From Nymphaea colorata (Eukaryota; Streptophyta; Magnoliopsida; Nymphaeales; Nymphaeaceae): 64,000 nucleotides of DNA. Made by a program: the position numbers and the translations under genes. Shown in pieces: positions 13,405 through 27,032 of this stretch (positions within the stretch are counted from its first letter, which is position 1; each line of letters starts with the position of its first letter). Location: assembly GCF_008831285.2 (NCBI RefSeq), contig NC_045144.1, positions 18,801,716 through 18,865,715 of the forward strand, written 5' to 3'. The notes beneath the pieces were generated by a model, which saw nothing but the letters and a program-made list of their open reading frames with translations, was not told where the DNA came from and made no database searches.

Positions 13405-14485
13405 CCAACTTCACAAGACACTTTGATATTTTTATTTTCTCACTATTTGCAAAATAAATCAACAGATGCAAAATCAGAAGAATCCTTAAGCAGAAACTAG
13501 AGGTGTTCGGGACAATGAAATCATATCCTTTCATTAGGTTGAGAAAAGAATCATGGCACACATTGTCTCTTATTCTCATCTATATCGTCTATATCTTCAT
13601 ACCCATGATTGACTTGCGACATTACAAGAGGCCACACCTGTTTTCAAAATAGTTGATGGAATCCCAATGATAAAATATACGCTCTTCGTTGTTTTGCACT
13701 AGCATAAAGTTCCTTCAGCAGCAGGTAATTTGTTTGAAGACAGAGCGTTCCAAAAGTACAATTGAGACACACCATCTCCTTCATGTGAGTCTGTAAACAA
13801 ACACCCAAGCAACACTTGCGCCGCAAATGGGGTGAAAGTTCACCAATATGCTAGCTGACATGCATTGAATGGGTGCCGCACCTAAGCACCAGCACAGCCC
13901 AAAATTCCCTATGCCCAAAATTCTCTGGGGGTGGGGGCGATGCGTTGGCCTTCACTCAGGCAGTGGGATTCTCCTGCCGCTTATCAATGGTGATGCAAGC
14001 CGTTTACAGGTAAGAACCATTTACATCCCTATCATAGTCCAAGACTCCAGCCTGAAGTATTTGGAGGCCCTTCTCTTACGAATAGTTCACAAGCTGCGCT
14101 CGGAAGGGTTCTACTGATCATGTGCAAAAGAGACCAAGTCCCGCGATTTGTCCTTCCACAACCAATCCCACTTTGGATTATATGATATGTGATTGGTATG
14201 GTGTCTGTTTTCTGTGAAAAAAAAAGAATCTAATTACTGGCGTCATTCAAGGATTAAATTAGCTTAAAGCCTTAAAAACCTATTAATTACTGGCACTCTT
14301 CAAGGGTTAAATTAGCCAAGAAAACAGGTTCAGCATTAACCACGCAGGTTGGTGTCGATTTCCACAGTTTTCATCCAATCTAAGCGCCAGATGGTTACCA
14401 AGTGTTCATCTATTTATTTGTTTGGATGCGCATCTGTAAACTTAATGTGGATTTAATGCACTTTCTCGTGCATATATATATATAT

Positions 14486-14530
<45 letters not shown>

Positions 14531-14855
14531 GATCACTTCTGTCTTACCCAGTACTTGAAAATTTACAAGCTTTCTAAGATTTCCGAAAAAATACATATGA
14601 AATGCGTGAAGCAAGATTTCAATTCCTGAGAAGAAAAGGGCAAATGCAGCACTTTACATAAAGCAGACGAATATCTGCGTTCTCATAATTTACAGGTTTG
14701 GAGAAGCTTGAACACGAGTCTGCCACAGATACTGGGGACAACAACAATGCAGCTCTCATTATCACGGCTGCATCAACTGAAGCTCACTGAAAGCAGATAG
14801 CCAGAGTTTCCACGACCAATAATTTTTTGATGGCCAGAACTCTAGAGGTGAGAAA
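13405..14855. other. Intergenic region 3' of the kinase gene
   Basis: No gene recognised. Holds a direct repeat of about 60 bp (14227-14330; both copies contain taattactggc and aaattagc), and a compound (AT)n(GA)n at 14472-14524. Confidence 0.5.
14472..14524. repeat. (AT)n(GA)n compound microsatellite
   Basis: Short AT run followed directly by about 18 GA units. Confidence 0.85.
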
Positions 14856-17800
14856 CTAGACAGTATGACCCTTCGAGCGTGAACGGGTTCCAGACCGAGA
14901 ATCGCCTTTTACAAGCTGAGGCAATGGTCTTTCAGGTTCTTTTATATCCTGTAATTGGGCCATTGTCTCAACAACAGAATTCATGTGAGGTCTGCTCTTT
15001 GGATCCGAAGAGAGACACTGGAGAGCAGTTGATGCTGCTATATAAGCGGCCTTCAGTGGATATTGGCCTTCCAGTCGATTGTCCATGATTCGGTATACCT
15101 TGTGCTTGTCGCCCATGTAACGCCTACCCCATTCCACCAGGTTCTGCTCCCCAGGAGGCCTGTTCTTGTCTAAAGCTCGCCGGCCAGAAAGCAGTTCTAG
15201 AAGGACTACTCCATAGGTGTATACATCACTCTTTGCAGTCAAATGGCCTTCGCCAACAAAATACCAATACATGACTTATAATTAGTAAAGAAATAACAAC
15301 AAAGTAGAAAAAAAAGCAATTTGATTGACATTATACCAGAAACGATCATGGACTAATAAAAGAAAACTAAAAACCTGGATGCTCTCCATACCTGTTGCGA
15401 TATATTCCGGAGCTGCATAACCGTAAGTGCCAATAACACGCGTAGAAACATGTGTTTGATCACCTGTAGGTCCATATTTTGCCAAGCCAAAGTCTGCAAG
15501 TTTTGGATTATAGTTCTGGAAGACAGCGGGAGATAGTGGTTCAGGTTCTCGTTCAAAAGACTCTTCAAGACATAATTTCTACCTCAAGTACAAGCAAACA
15601 ACATTACATGCAAAGAAGTCAGGCTGATACCATCAGCATAACGACAACGCCTCCCCCCCCCCCCCCCAAACAAACCCAAAAAAAGAACGCCATAGAGAAC
15701 CATGTACAAGCCACAGGTTTCATGTTAGAATTTTTTTCCAGCAAGAAATCTAAATTGACAACGCAACTGTCTCATTCTTTATAAACAGATAGGCTAGGAA
15801 TCAGCGCTAACAGTATCAATCTGCCATTTCTAAATCGCACAAGGGCCATAATGTTTTGTCATTGGAAAAGCCACGAAAAGACCACCTGCAACTTTCAACT
15901 TTGATAAAGATTCAAATTTCAAAGAATCAATGTCAATATAAGATTTAGGTGCCTTGCATTCTTGTCCTTTCCATGGGGAAGCGAAGCTAGGCCCATATAG
16001 TGTCTCCAAATGCCAACAATCATCCACAATTTATATGATAAAGTCAGGCCGCATAGTACAGAGAGCTTCTAATTTCAAATTATGTGATGTCACGACCCTC
16101 TACTAATAAAGGTCCATAAGGTCAGTCTTATTACTATCAATTAGAGTTACAGTAGACTTTTCACTATGTTAGAACACTGAAATTCTTCAGTAACAAACTG
16201 ACACGAAAAGTAGACATTAAAGGAAGCAACTACATAATAAAACTCAAATAGGGAAGGCACAGAATAAAGAAACTAGGGGTAAGATGTTGGCCATGACCAC
16301 CACAGGTTTTGGATGCATGAATTACATGATGCGACTAGCATCCATGAAAGTGTCACTGGTTGACAGAAGACATGAAAGCTAAACCAATGGTTCAAGCCAT
16401 GTGAATAAGATCAAACTAAAGTCTTCAGAGACATTTCAATAAAATTAAGAAGATAATGCCTATCCAATCATGCAACATCAGATCAAAGTTCACTTCTTAC
16501 AGAGTCAACACGTAAGCAGAATTCTCAGACGCAAAGTTGACATAAAAGAAAATCTAATTACAATAGATGCCAGATTACATAGTAAACCACTGCCTATCCA
16601 CCAGCAGATGTATTACATTTACTTGAAAAAAATTAGAACTTTAATCTGACAGACATGTTATACTTTGCATCTGCTGACAATAAATGTAAACCAGTATAAA
16701 CCATGTGAAAAACAAAAACTGATCAGTTTTTGTCACTTGCTTCTTCAAAGGAAACATTGAGAAGTTCTGCTAGTACAAGGACATAAATGTAATACTAAAG
16801 AAACAACCAATCAACGTCTATACCTATTCAAGAACGGCAGAGAAATGTGTGAACGAGGCATACCGAGTCAAGCAAAATATTAGATGCCTTAAAGTCACGA
16901 TATATTATTGGCCTTTCTAAATTGTGTAGAAAAGCAAGACCCTTAGCAGCTCCAAGAGCTATTTTCACTCTTATTGCCCACTGAAGTGGTTGATGGCTGA
17001 CCACTCCTACAGGAAAATGATCAAAAATTGGACAGTCAATAACCAATAAAAGAACAGTCTAATGATTTGACTCGGGTAGCAGCATTGGTTGTGAGACTGA
17101 CTGAAACATATGAAAATGAAATTCAGGACAAGCATTATCAATGTCAAGAGACTCATAATCAACACACCATAGCAAAAACAGGATGTAGTGAAAATTGAAA
17201 AATGAGCTAGTATTCGCTGCGAGTGTACACTATTCACTAAGAGTGATAGAATAAAATAAAATTGGTTACAATGGGAAGTAAAAGAAGTACAATTGTTCAG
17301 AGAGCAATTTATAGCCACAAAATTCAGTTCATTCGAATTTTCATTTCCACGATCATGCATATGTGTTTCTATTAGGCTATAGAACAATGTCAATGGCATC
17401 AAGGAAATGTAAAGTTAATGGGAGCAATGCTACCAAAAACCAAATTAATGAGGAAAACAGAAAATTCAGGTGGATCATAACCTTAGGATGTAAAGTACGC
17501 AGAATCAAACAGAAAGTTCTGTCATTACCACCAGTATTCTAGCTTAGCTTTTGTTGCATGGGGTGAAATGTGAATAGAACTAGGCAAAGGAACAAAGATA
17601 AGATCAGATGAATTCCATTTACCCAAGCATAGGCAAGTAAGAAAAGGTTAATGTACTTACTTCTGAAAAGATGGTTTTCCAGGCTTCCTTTTGACATGTA
17701 CTCATAGACCAACAAATACTGATCATCTTCGAAGCAATAACCAATTAGCTTTACCAGATTCGGATGGTGCAGTTTACCCAGGTAATTAACTTCAGCCTAT

Positions 17801-20727
17801 CCAAATGCCAATCAAAAGTTACACGAGTTCTTGCTTTCTTCAAACTTGGATACCTTACCAGAAAAATATAAAGACACGCCCTTAGCCTATCAACCAACAC
17901 AAAGATGCTTTGGTGCTTGGAATTCTCAAATAGTTCCTCAGTGCTTACCAACCATTCCTTTTGCCCTTGAAAACCCTTGTTGCTCATCTTCTTTATAGCC
18001 ACCGCCATACCCGAACCAGATTTGGACCCAATCAGTCCATGTTCATCTATCCAGCCTTTGAAAACACAGCCAAAACCACCCTCTCCAAGAAGACTATCAG
18101 GACGGAAATTTCTAGTTGCACTTCTCAGTTCATTAAAAGTGAAAGTCCTCAAATTACTTGAATGGAGTATCTGTCCTTCTGGAAGGTTTGTTGATGAAGT
18201 ACCATCACTGACAGAAGATAAAGTTTGGGTAGAGGTAGCAGAAGACTTGACTTCTGTACTGCTGGACCTTGGAAGTGCTGCATGAAATGCTTTTGTTACT
18301 GCAGCTACATTAAAGCATAAGAACAAAACAGAGGATTGCACATTATAGTTTCTTGTCTTGACAGATATGCCACCAGTACAAAAAGAACACTATCACACTA
18401 CACAAACAGAAAGCAAATTCACATTCTTAAATTTGCCTTATATTACACATCAAATGTGTTTGTCTGTGTGACGATTGGGAATGCTAGTGATTGACAACGC
18501 TGATGGCATGTGAGTTTTTTACCTTAACCAACACAACTGAAGGGAAAGGCAATTATGATGATCATGAATAGCAACTAAACAAGCAAAAGGATGATAAAAC
18601 AAATCATAATACATACAATAGGGCATTGTTCATTTGTAATAGTCACATTTGTGATCAGTGCATTAATAAGTTTCCAGAACACTACTTAAGTTTTGTACAT
18701 GAAAAATAAGCACAGTCCTTTTCCAATAGTTAATAAATGCCCTAATTGATAAAGCTTGATCAAACTCGTAAATGACATGGTTTCTTTCGTCGTATCATGC
18801 AACAGTTTACAGCAAGTGCTGAATGACATTCTATGAACATTAGTCGGTTCTTTGGCTGTTGGCCTATCTTCCACCATTCCTACAAAAAGAGAGCCATATA
18901 GCCATCTCATGCTTCAAAACCAAGGCTAACAACAGCTTATTTAAATTCAAACAACCTGCAAGTAAACAAATAGATGCACATCCACATAAACCCTGAAAAG
19001 AGGAAGACCATAAGTGGAACACTAAGCAGCTAACAAGATCCACAACCATAATCCGTTATGTTAGCAAAAGCATCAAAATCCCAAGGTCAACACATGAAGC
19101 AACCTTCTTAAAACATAGGCATAAAGTGACAGGACATTTTTGCTATCCAACTATATTTAGAGAAATCACTTATCCTCAAGGTGTAAATTTCCAGGCAGTC
19201 ACAGAATCCCTTTGTCAATGTTGTCAATGACAAACAAATGGAGCAACACAAACCTATGAAATATGAGCAAAAATAGGAAACCTTAATAAGCTGATTATAT
19301 TTTAACTTGCTGCCATCAACAGTTGGTGGAGGACCGTGTTGCAACTTGCAATACATTGTTATATGAGGATACCAATAAGGTAAAGAGTTCAATACAGATA
19401 TCAATTCATTAATGGTGACTATATCAGTGTATGGCATAAGAAATCTTCTCTAAACACGACATGAGTGCACTAACCTCAAGAATCAGCGCATATGCACCAT
19501 GGATCAGTTAGGTTTTGCTGGAAGCCTGAAACTAGGTCCAAGGTCCAATACACTTAAAAGGCCATTCTGAACATTATTATTGTTAAGATTCTGTCACAGT
19601 AACATGATATCAAAGTGCACCATCTTCGTCAGCCATATTCTCCATTTTCCTCATATGATGTTCATTCATAGGATGGCAACATCCCATGTGACGTAGGTCA
19701 AAAGTGCCTAATTTCCACTATAAATTGGTTCTTACTTCCTCATGGTAAGTGCATTCCAAAACCTACTTAACATTAGTACAAAGTACAAACAGCAGTCTTA
19801 GCATATCAAGGTGTCCACTATCTAGAACTTGTTGCTTCTTAAGCTTGGCAAGCCAGGTTAGGCAAATAACTAGCAAATTTTGCTCTATTCGTTTCCTTTA
19901 ACTTGAAAGGCTTAAGCCCAACCGCCTACAGCAAGCCCCTTGTTGGCAGTGATGCCATAACCTGTCTCAATGCACATCACACTCCTTATTCTAGTAAAGC
20001 CTGGCGCTACGATGCTATAAATTTCACGTTTATTTCAAACTGCTTAGTAGGCTACCTCCAATTTCTTCTGGGAGCATTCCCCATATAATGCCACATGGTA
20101 AAGTTTACCCATTTTTGACGCTACCTTCTGCTATTGCCACATCGCATCCTGAAGAAGACGGTCCTCCCTACCTCGCCATTTCACTATACATCGCTCCACG
20201 GCCCAAGACAACGACATTAAGAGATAGGATCGCAAAAAGAACATCCTCAGTGGGTTTACCATCATCAATAACAAAGAATCCCGTTGAGAACATTACAGGA
20301 TGAGTCAATTAATAGGCTACGAAATTTCATTATACACTTGACTTGGTATTGACTTTCTAATGGCTCATTATCGCCTTTCCTTCTGACCCTATCATATAGT
20401 CCTCGGTGGAGAAAAGAAAAAAGAAAAACAACCACAATAACATAGACACTGAAGAAAGAAAGCGACAAAGATCATCTCAACCGCCATCTGCAAATACAAT
20501 GAATGTCATCTGAACTCCACAGACAACAACAACAGTAGCAGCCGCAGCAACTAATCAAAACCAGAAGCCAACACGAAGCCTCCAAAACGACCATCAAATA
20601 GACAATACCAAGAAAAAACGAAGACCCGAAACATATAAGAAGAAGGAGAATAAGAAGTACCAGAGGATTGAGCGCTGTCCTGGGCTGAATTCTCCTCGAT
20701 CTTCGCTTTCTCCAAACAACTCCCCAT
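14856..20727 (-). CDS. PBL: Receptor-like cytoplasmic kinase, RLCK-VII (PBL-type)
   Basis: A predicted 405-residue Ser/Thr kinase of subfamily VII, which relays signals from plasma-membrane receptors. Exons (minus): 20727-20661, 18304-17949, 17796-17661, 17006-16864, 15515-15392 and 15247-14856; introns of 2356, 152, 654, 1348 and 144 bp are all GT-AG with matching phases. The N-terminus MGSCLEKAK has Gly2 for N-myristoylation and Cys4 for palmitoylation, placing it at the plasma membrane. Kinase landmarks: glycine loop [12 protein letters not shown] (residues 95-106), ATP lysine in VAIKK (K127), catalytic loop IYRDFKASN (D224), DFG (242-244) and activation segment [18 protein letters not shown]. 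All catalytic residues are present, so it should be active. The YRDFKASN form is diagnostic of RLCK-VII. The C-terminal tail ends in a basic RSRSKGHTV. The exon 2 acceptor could also be 6 bp downstream (18298), which would remove two residues. Confidence 0.94.
15651..15668. repeat. Poly(C) run in kinase intron 4
   Basis: A run of more than ten C residues on the plus strand (poly-G on the transcribed sense strand) within the 1348 bp intron. Prone to length error in sequencing. Confidence 0.7.
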
Positions 20728-21510
20728 CTCCACAAGAAGAGAGAAAGAGAGTGAGCCAGCTCAATCCTCTCCCTACCAAGAACCCTTCCTCTTCCTAAAC
20801 ATACCGCCGACTGCCACCGATGGCGGAGAGAGATTTCTCCCTCCCCTTCATCCTCCTTAACTTCCTCCCCCCACCTTCCGCGTCCTCTGAAACTATAAAA
20901 GCTTAATACCAAGCGAAAACCTCCTCACCGAATAAAAACAAGGTCGTCCCAAGGACTTCCATGCTTCCTTCCGTCCCCAGTCTCTGCCTCACTGTTCCTC
21001 GACAATCATCCCCACTTTATTAACTATTGACATCTTCAACCGTACTTCATCGATATTGACAAATTGGTTCTCTCATTATAAGCCAACTTTTTCTATTAAA
21101 ATATATGAGTTTCTTTTTCAATAAAGTGAAACCAGTTGTTTAGAAATGAATATTATTCATTTTATTCCGAGCATCATATATATTTTTTTTTTCGGTTGCA
21201 GAGAAATGCAGTCGATCTGGACGCAGAACAGAAGAAACGCAACAGAAGTTGGCACCAACCACAGATCCTGCCATTTGAAAATCTGGAGTGAAAGATGTGC
21301 ATAAATTAACAAAGAACCAAAATTTGCAAGAAAAGTGAAAACGTTAGAAAGACTTGCGAATCACAGTTTCGGTACAAATCAGTCATGAATTTACAGGATT
21401 CTTTTCTTTTCTTTGTTATCTTGTCGTCCACAGGGTAAATTGAATTGCTTCACTGGACGTGCAGGTCTGTTCTTTCCTGACATAAGGGCATGACTGCTGT
21501 TTGCATGTGC

Positions 21511-21513
<3 letters not shown>
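20728..21513. other. Upstream region of the kinase gene
   Basis: The segment 20728-20940 is GC-richer with CT/GA-rich stretches and probably holds the 5' leader. I see no convincing TATA box on the minus strand. The remainder is AT-rich with no gene. Confidence 0.4.
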
Positions 21514-21545
<32 letters not shown>

Positions 21546-21567
21546 GAGAGAGAGAGAGAGAGAGAGA
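21514..21567. repeat. (AT)n(GA)n compound microsatellite
   Basis: AT run (21514-21542) followed by GA run (21545-21567). A second pure (TA)n lies at 21755-21802. Confidence 0.85.
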
Positions 21568-21752
21568 AAGAGGTAGTAGATAAGGAACCATCTCATGCAT
21601 TGATCATTTTTAGATTGGTGATCTAGAGAAAAAATATGAATTAGTACTAACTTTCCATCACCTTTCTGTATTTATTTTTCTCTTAAACACCTATCTAAAA
21701 AAGAGCTGATGTTATCTCTTATCTACTTAGCATTTAAGTGTCTAGCACATAC

Positions 21753-21754
<2 letters not shown>

Positions 21755-21802
<48 letters not shown>
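21755..21802. repeat. (TA)n microsatellite
   Basis: About 24 uninterrupted TA units. Confidence 0.85.
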
Positions 21803-21806
<4 letters not shown>

Positions 21807-23196
21807 GTAAATAATGACTTTAATTTTATAGATTCACACTCACACACAGCTTACTCATGAAAGTCATTGAATCTATCGTGAAGAATACTCATTGACGAAA
21901 ATATTTTATCACCTGTTTTTTCTTGTTTTTCTTAGGGTGGCTCTCATGGGTGAACTGGGCATTTCCATTCAATTTCAATGATGCCATGTATTGGATGTTA
22001 TCGGATGTATAAAATTTAAAATTTGCTACCGGAAAACAATCACTATTCATGGTGCTTATTTTAACTTTAGCAATGATTTATTGTTCTTTTGGTAATAAAT
22101 TTTAAATTTTAGAAATCAGCAACTATTCCACACATGGCAGATGGTTTGAATCTAATTGGTAAACTTCATGACCAACTAGAAAGAAGATCTAGTCTCAAAG
22201 ATAGTAATAAAAAGTTTTAAATTGATAAAGCATAGAACATTGTGAACAAATAAAAGAAAGTCATTATTCACATTCATAAAACCATTCTTTATACCCAAAA
22301 GAAAGTACAGACAATTTTTGTGTTGATCTATGAAAATTCAAAGAATCTCAAATATTTTAAAAAGTTTTCCTTTTTGTACAGTATTCATCTACTTACGGAT
22401 AGTTTATACTTATTTTGAAGAAAAAAGAATTTGCCTTTGCAGAGTCAATTGTGAAAACTATTTCACAAGAAATTCAAACCAGTGACATCTGATCAATTTA
22501 GTAAGTGTTGAGTGTTGATAGATCATGGACATCTTATATCAAGTTTCAAACTTCTTTCAACTTACAACATATAAATTGAGTTTTTATGACCATTAATTAT
22601 TCTATTCCAAACTTGAACTTACTCAAAAATATGTCCAACGAGCCAAAGTTAAAAATTTACTCTTAAGATAGCACTATTGTATTATTTTTGCAAAACAAGT
22701 CATGCTTTATAAGTCATATAGCTAGAAAAGTCTTTTACTTAAAATGTGTAAAAAAATTCTCACTTTCTATATCATATCAATTGATTAATTTTGAACGAAT
22801 TCTTTTATTTAACTTTTTATTTAAAATATAATATTTTTTTGGTGAAGGCATGCTCTCCCTTAATTGCATTATGTCATATATAGTAGGTGAGCGCCTGTTC
22901 AATGCATCTTTTGTTGGAGTTGGCAAAAAGCAGGTTTTGGTTACCATGCTCTATTTTGGTTGACCCTTTGCATATAACAATCAAGTGATGCTGCCAAAAG
23001 CAAATTACAAAAAGGCGTTTGAATTTCTTTTATTTTGGGTGAACGGAGGAGACCCAAGTTGTCCGCAGGTATAATAAGGTTTGCTTTCAATGTCTCAGGC
23101 GTCTCTCCCGCTATACTTCAAGTGGTGCATTGGGGACCCTCCCTCTCCTTCTCTCTCTCCCTCCCCCTCGCCTCCATTAGAGGTTGATGTTCCTGA
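21803..23196. other. AT-rich intergenic sequence
   Basis: No coding potential and no clear repeat beyond short AT tracts. The segment 23040-23190 is less AT-rich and CT-rich but shows no gene. Confidence 0.5.
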
Positions 23197-23722
23197 TAGG
23201 GGTGAACAATAAGTCGAGCTACTCGAGCTCCACTTGTTAAAGCTTAGCTCGTGAACGAGTTCGAGCTGAGTCATTTATTTAACGAGTCGAGTTTGAATTC
23301 ATGAGTCGACTCGTTCAAATAATTGAGTTGAGTTCGAGCTCAACACGTAACTGCCGAGTCGAACTCGCGCTTAATCAAGTTTGTCGAGTCTTAATCAAGT
23401 CGATATATTTAAACGAGATTACGAGTTTGTCGAGCCTTAATTGGGTCGAGTTCGAGTTCAACACGTAACGATGAATATCAATTCTATTAAAATGAGTTTG
23501 TCGAGCCTTAATCGAGTCGAGCTCGAGGTCAACAAGTGACGATGAATATCAATTCTATTCAAACGAGTTTGGCAAGTCTTAATCGAGTAGAGCTCGAGCT
23601 CAACACGTAACTGCCGAGTCGAGCTTGAGCTGCATCCGTCTAGCTATTCTCTCGCTCGAGGTTTCATCAGTCGAGCCGAGCTCGAACTGACTTAACTTGG
23701 GCTCAACTCGTGTTCACCCCTA
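23197..23722. mobile_element. TA-flanked terminal-inverted-repeat element (GAGCTCGA-word type)
   Basis: Starts TA-GGGGTGAACA and ends TGTTCACCCC-TA: a perfect 10 bp inverted repeat bounded by TA on both sides, as in Tc1/mariner-type insertions. The 526 bp interior is a patchwork of GAGTCGAGCTCGAGCTCAAC words, with about 100 bp units repeated (for example tgtcgagccttaatcgagtc, cgatgaatatcaattctatt). No transposase frame is present, so it would be non-autonomous. Related sequence lies at 24326-24465, 42205-42636 and 63879-64000. Confidence 0.65.
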
Positions 23723-24325
23723 GACTCCCCAATGCTCGAAATGAAAGCCGACACCTATCGAGAACTGAATTTCTTTTTCACGTGTGATGCAAACTGTAAA
23801 GTAAAAGAAATTGAAACCTGATCATGCAATTTAGCTACCGCTTTTGGTAAAAAAATTTAACAGAAAAATTTCTCTGTTAATTTGGTCTTATGGCAGATGA
23901 TGCACCCAATCCAAAAGTCTATGTAATTAGCATGAAATTTAAACCAATCTTGTCAAAAACGATTCTTGAACTAAATCTAGAAGCTGCAGATTAAGAAAAC
24001 TAAACGAGTTAATGATTCAGTTGAATTGGTCGTGAATCAGCAAATTTTACTAAAAAAATATTTTTCAAAAAATATAAATTAAATTAAGATATAAATTTCT
24101 TAAAATATTAAAATTATAAATGCAAAACCAAATTGGTTTACCACCAATTTAATTTGAATCGGTCGATTGAGACCGATTTTAACAACACATTAGAATTGAT
24201 AGTAAAGTGACACACCATCATAATCAAGGGGTTTTGTTGTTTGAATCTATCCAGGAAAAGTAACAGTAAAATGTCATTTGATTTGAGTTAAAAACGTGCA
24301 CTTTCTCTCTCGGGATGTACCATGA

Positions 24326-24465
24326 ATGGAGTAGACTCGACTCGAACTTGTTCATATAAACTTGACTTGTTTAATAAACGAGTAGAACTCGAGCTTGAGT
24401 TAAAACTCTAGTTGTAAACAAATCAAATTGAGTTACACAAGCTCAACTCATTTAAACTCGATTGT
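24326..24465. repeat. Fragment of the GAGCTCGA-word element family
   Basis: Contains gactcgactcgaacttg, cgagtagaactcgagcttgag and caagctcaactcatttaaac, matching the interior of the element at 23197-23722, without recognisable ends. Confidence 0.5.
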
Positions 24466-25214
24466 ATCTTCCCTGCTTATTAATCTTTAGGGGCATGTCG
24501 ATAATTTTTAATTAATTGTAACATCCTTTTAATGATTTTCATTTTTATTTAAAGAAAAAAAGAAGAATCAAATGACACGAGTTTATACTAGTCGAGCTCC
24601 ACCCGCTTGTTATACATTAATACTTTTCTCTCTAGCTTAAGGAGTAGTGTAACTGGTCACAGGTGGTAAAAATCTGGTCGTCAGTTTGATTTTTGTATGC
24701 ACTACTCTTTTAACCTGCGGACACTAGATGCACACCCAAGTCCCGAAATTGCCCGGGTCCCCAAAAGAGGGAGGAAGAAATCTCCGAAAACTAGAAAAAC
24801 GAGAAAATAATGAAACACTGTGTGGCCCTATATATATCAAAAACCAAACACGTATTCCTCCAAGTTGGATCTAGTGATGATCCGGACCATGTCCAACCAT
24901 AAATATACAATTTATTGCAGCATTACGATATGAGATTCCATAGCTATGAACCAATATCATCAAATTCACTACTGTTGTTATTGTATAGTTGGGGCAGTTG
25001 GCATACAACTGATCCTACAAAACCATCCACTTACAACTAAAACGAACAAATTCAAGGAGTTAAGGCCAAATTTCTCGCTTAGTTAAAGATTCTATGGGTT
25101 TAAGTGTCATCTTCCTCGAAGTTTTTCATTGTCAAATAGGCAACTACCGCTACAACAAAAGAATGAAAAAGAAATGATCTCGTTTGGGGCAACAGGTTTG
25201 AGCGGTTTCTACCC
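24466..25214. other. Intergenic sequence
   Basis: No gene or structured element recognised. Confidence 0.45.
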
Positions 25215-25560
25215 AGGGATGTCAACATATCCGATTGGAATTCGATGTAGGGATGTCAACATATCCGATTAGAATTCGATGTATCGTCTACCAAATCCGC
25301 TTTTAAATTCACGATCAATGCCGGTTCGAACTCTAATTTGGCTACTAATTCTTAAATAACTGCAATATGTTACGAACCGACTTTTGAAATGCATAGATAT
25401 TGAATACGAGAAAATTTAACTGGACGTATTGATGTTTATCATCTGATAGGCTGTTTATTTAAAACTAAATTCGAATCCAAACAAATCCGACTTCCAAACT
25501 AAATGCATTTTTCATATCCGATTTACTTAAAGCGGACCGGTCGGATATTAGATCCAAAAT
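25215..25560. mobile_element. ATCCGA-word element with duplicated left end
   Basis: The left end AGGGATGTCAACATATCCGA occurs twice in tandem (25215 and 25249, period 34 bp, one substitution). The body carries ATCCGACT/GGATAT words like the element at 12255-12643. The right end is not clear; it fades at about 25560 in AAAATATCCCCC. Confidence 0.4.
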
Positions 25561-27032
25561 ATCCCCCATTTCTACCCCACAATTTTACACTGCCTGGTAA
25601 AGCAACCATAGATAAGAGAGGCTAACCAGTGCTACGAAAGAACAAAGAAGAAAGGATCATACTCAAGAAGACAAGAACCTTTACTCTTTTGAGATAAGAT
25701 CAATTGATATTCCAAATACTTTTGTAGCATTGGTCCGTCTCAGTGACGTGAGAAACATTGAAGATGGAGCAATTCTTGACGACCAACCATAACCACCCCT
25801 TTGCTTGAACGCCCTTCATCTTCAACATGGATAATGCCGGTGGGACCAAGCATGACATGATTATGCTCGGCCACCATTGACTTCGCCACCCAAGAAAGAA
25901 AAATCAAATTCTGCATAGTTGCAGGGCCACAATAAATTTATGCATTGACTGACTATAGAAAATGATGGAAATGTTCGCATAACGTGTCAAATTCTGCACT
26001 ATATTATTCGTTACAGATTAAACAGAGTTGTCTAAAGTTGAACATGGTCTAAAAATATAACATATCATTGACCAGAGGAGGAGAAAAGTTCCCATGTGAA
26101 CAAGATTGAGTGACAACCTCCCACATGAGAAATTATACACATAGAAAGTTCACTTTGTAACAAGAAAACGCTGGCGAGAAGTTAACGATTTTCCTAATCT
26201 CTTCATCTCGAAGGAGGGAAAATTCTTTCGAACAAGAGTTCATGGCCATGCACCCGTGTCATTCGAAAAATACGGAAATCTCTGCCAATATCATAGCCAT
26301 GCACCCGTGTCTTGAGAACTAGAAACAGTCCCTTCCCGGGATAAGGAGAGCACAAGAGTTACGGCATTATATTTAACCCGAATGACAAAACTCACACGGA
26401 AGATTCTACCAATTATTTATTTGACATTCACTAAGTCAGATATCAAATATGGCAGCAACTAGCAACAAAATTATTAAACGCGGAAGACTTAAAGTTAAGG
26501 CTGAAAAGCAAAAACAATTGAAACAACTAATTGGGCAGTCCAAATTTGAAAGCAGAGGCAGCCTGAAAAACTCACATCTGCAGGGACTCCGATCATCCAA
26601 TCGGAGAGCTTCGCCAAGTCAAGACTTAGGGTTCTAAGCTCCAAGCCTCGGAATGAGTTTCAAAGTCCCCCCTCTCTCCTTGAGTCAGTCAACGTTAATG
26701 TTATAATTCATTAGAAGAATCCCAAACTGTGTCATACATCAATAAAGCAGAGAAATGATCAAACTAGAGCAGCACTCAGAAACCGAAAATATATATTAGA
26801 AAAATCAGCAAATATAACAACATTCCACAGATTGACCACACTAGAACTCAGATATTGATGTACAATAACATTCAAAACAGTTGAAGATGTGGTGTCACCA
26901 TTTGGACATTACAAGATCCTAGTCCAACCTTGTAAGCAACCAAGATAGACACGTAAAAACATCACCAGTAACCTCATCAAGCCCAAGAAAGCATTGGGCC
27001 AGTGAATAATCAATAATCAGCACGGTCGTTTT
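25561..27032. other. Intergenic region 3' of the acyltransferase gene
   Basis: A 15 bp direct repeat (ccatgcacccgtgtc) occurs at about 26245 and 26296. The open frame at 26449-26637 is Lys-rich but matches nothing I know. No gene is supported. Confidence 0.45.

Noticed and set aside
18298-18304. Alternative acceptor for kinase exon 2
   Set aside because: Both TAG|CTGCAG (18304) and CAG|TAACA (18298) keep the frame. The upstream one was used; the choice changes only two residues.
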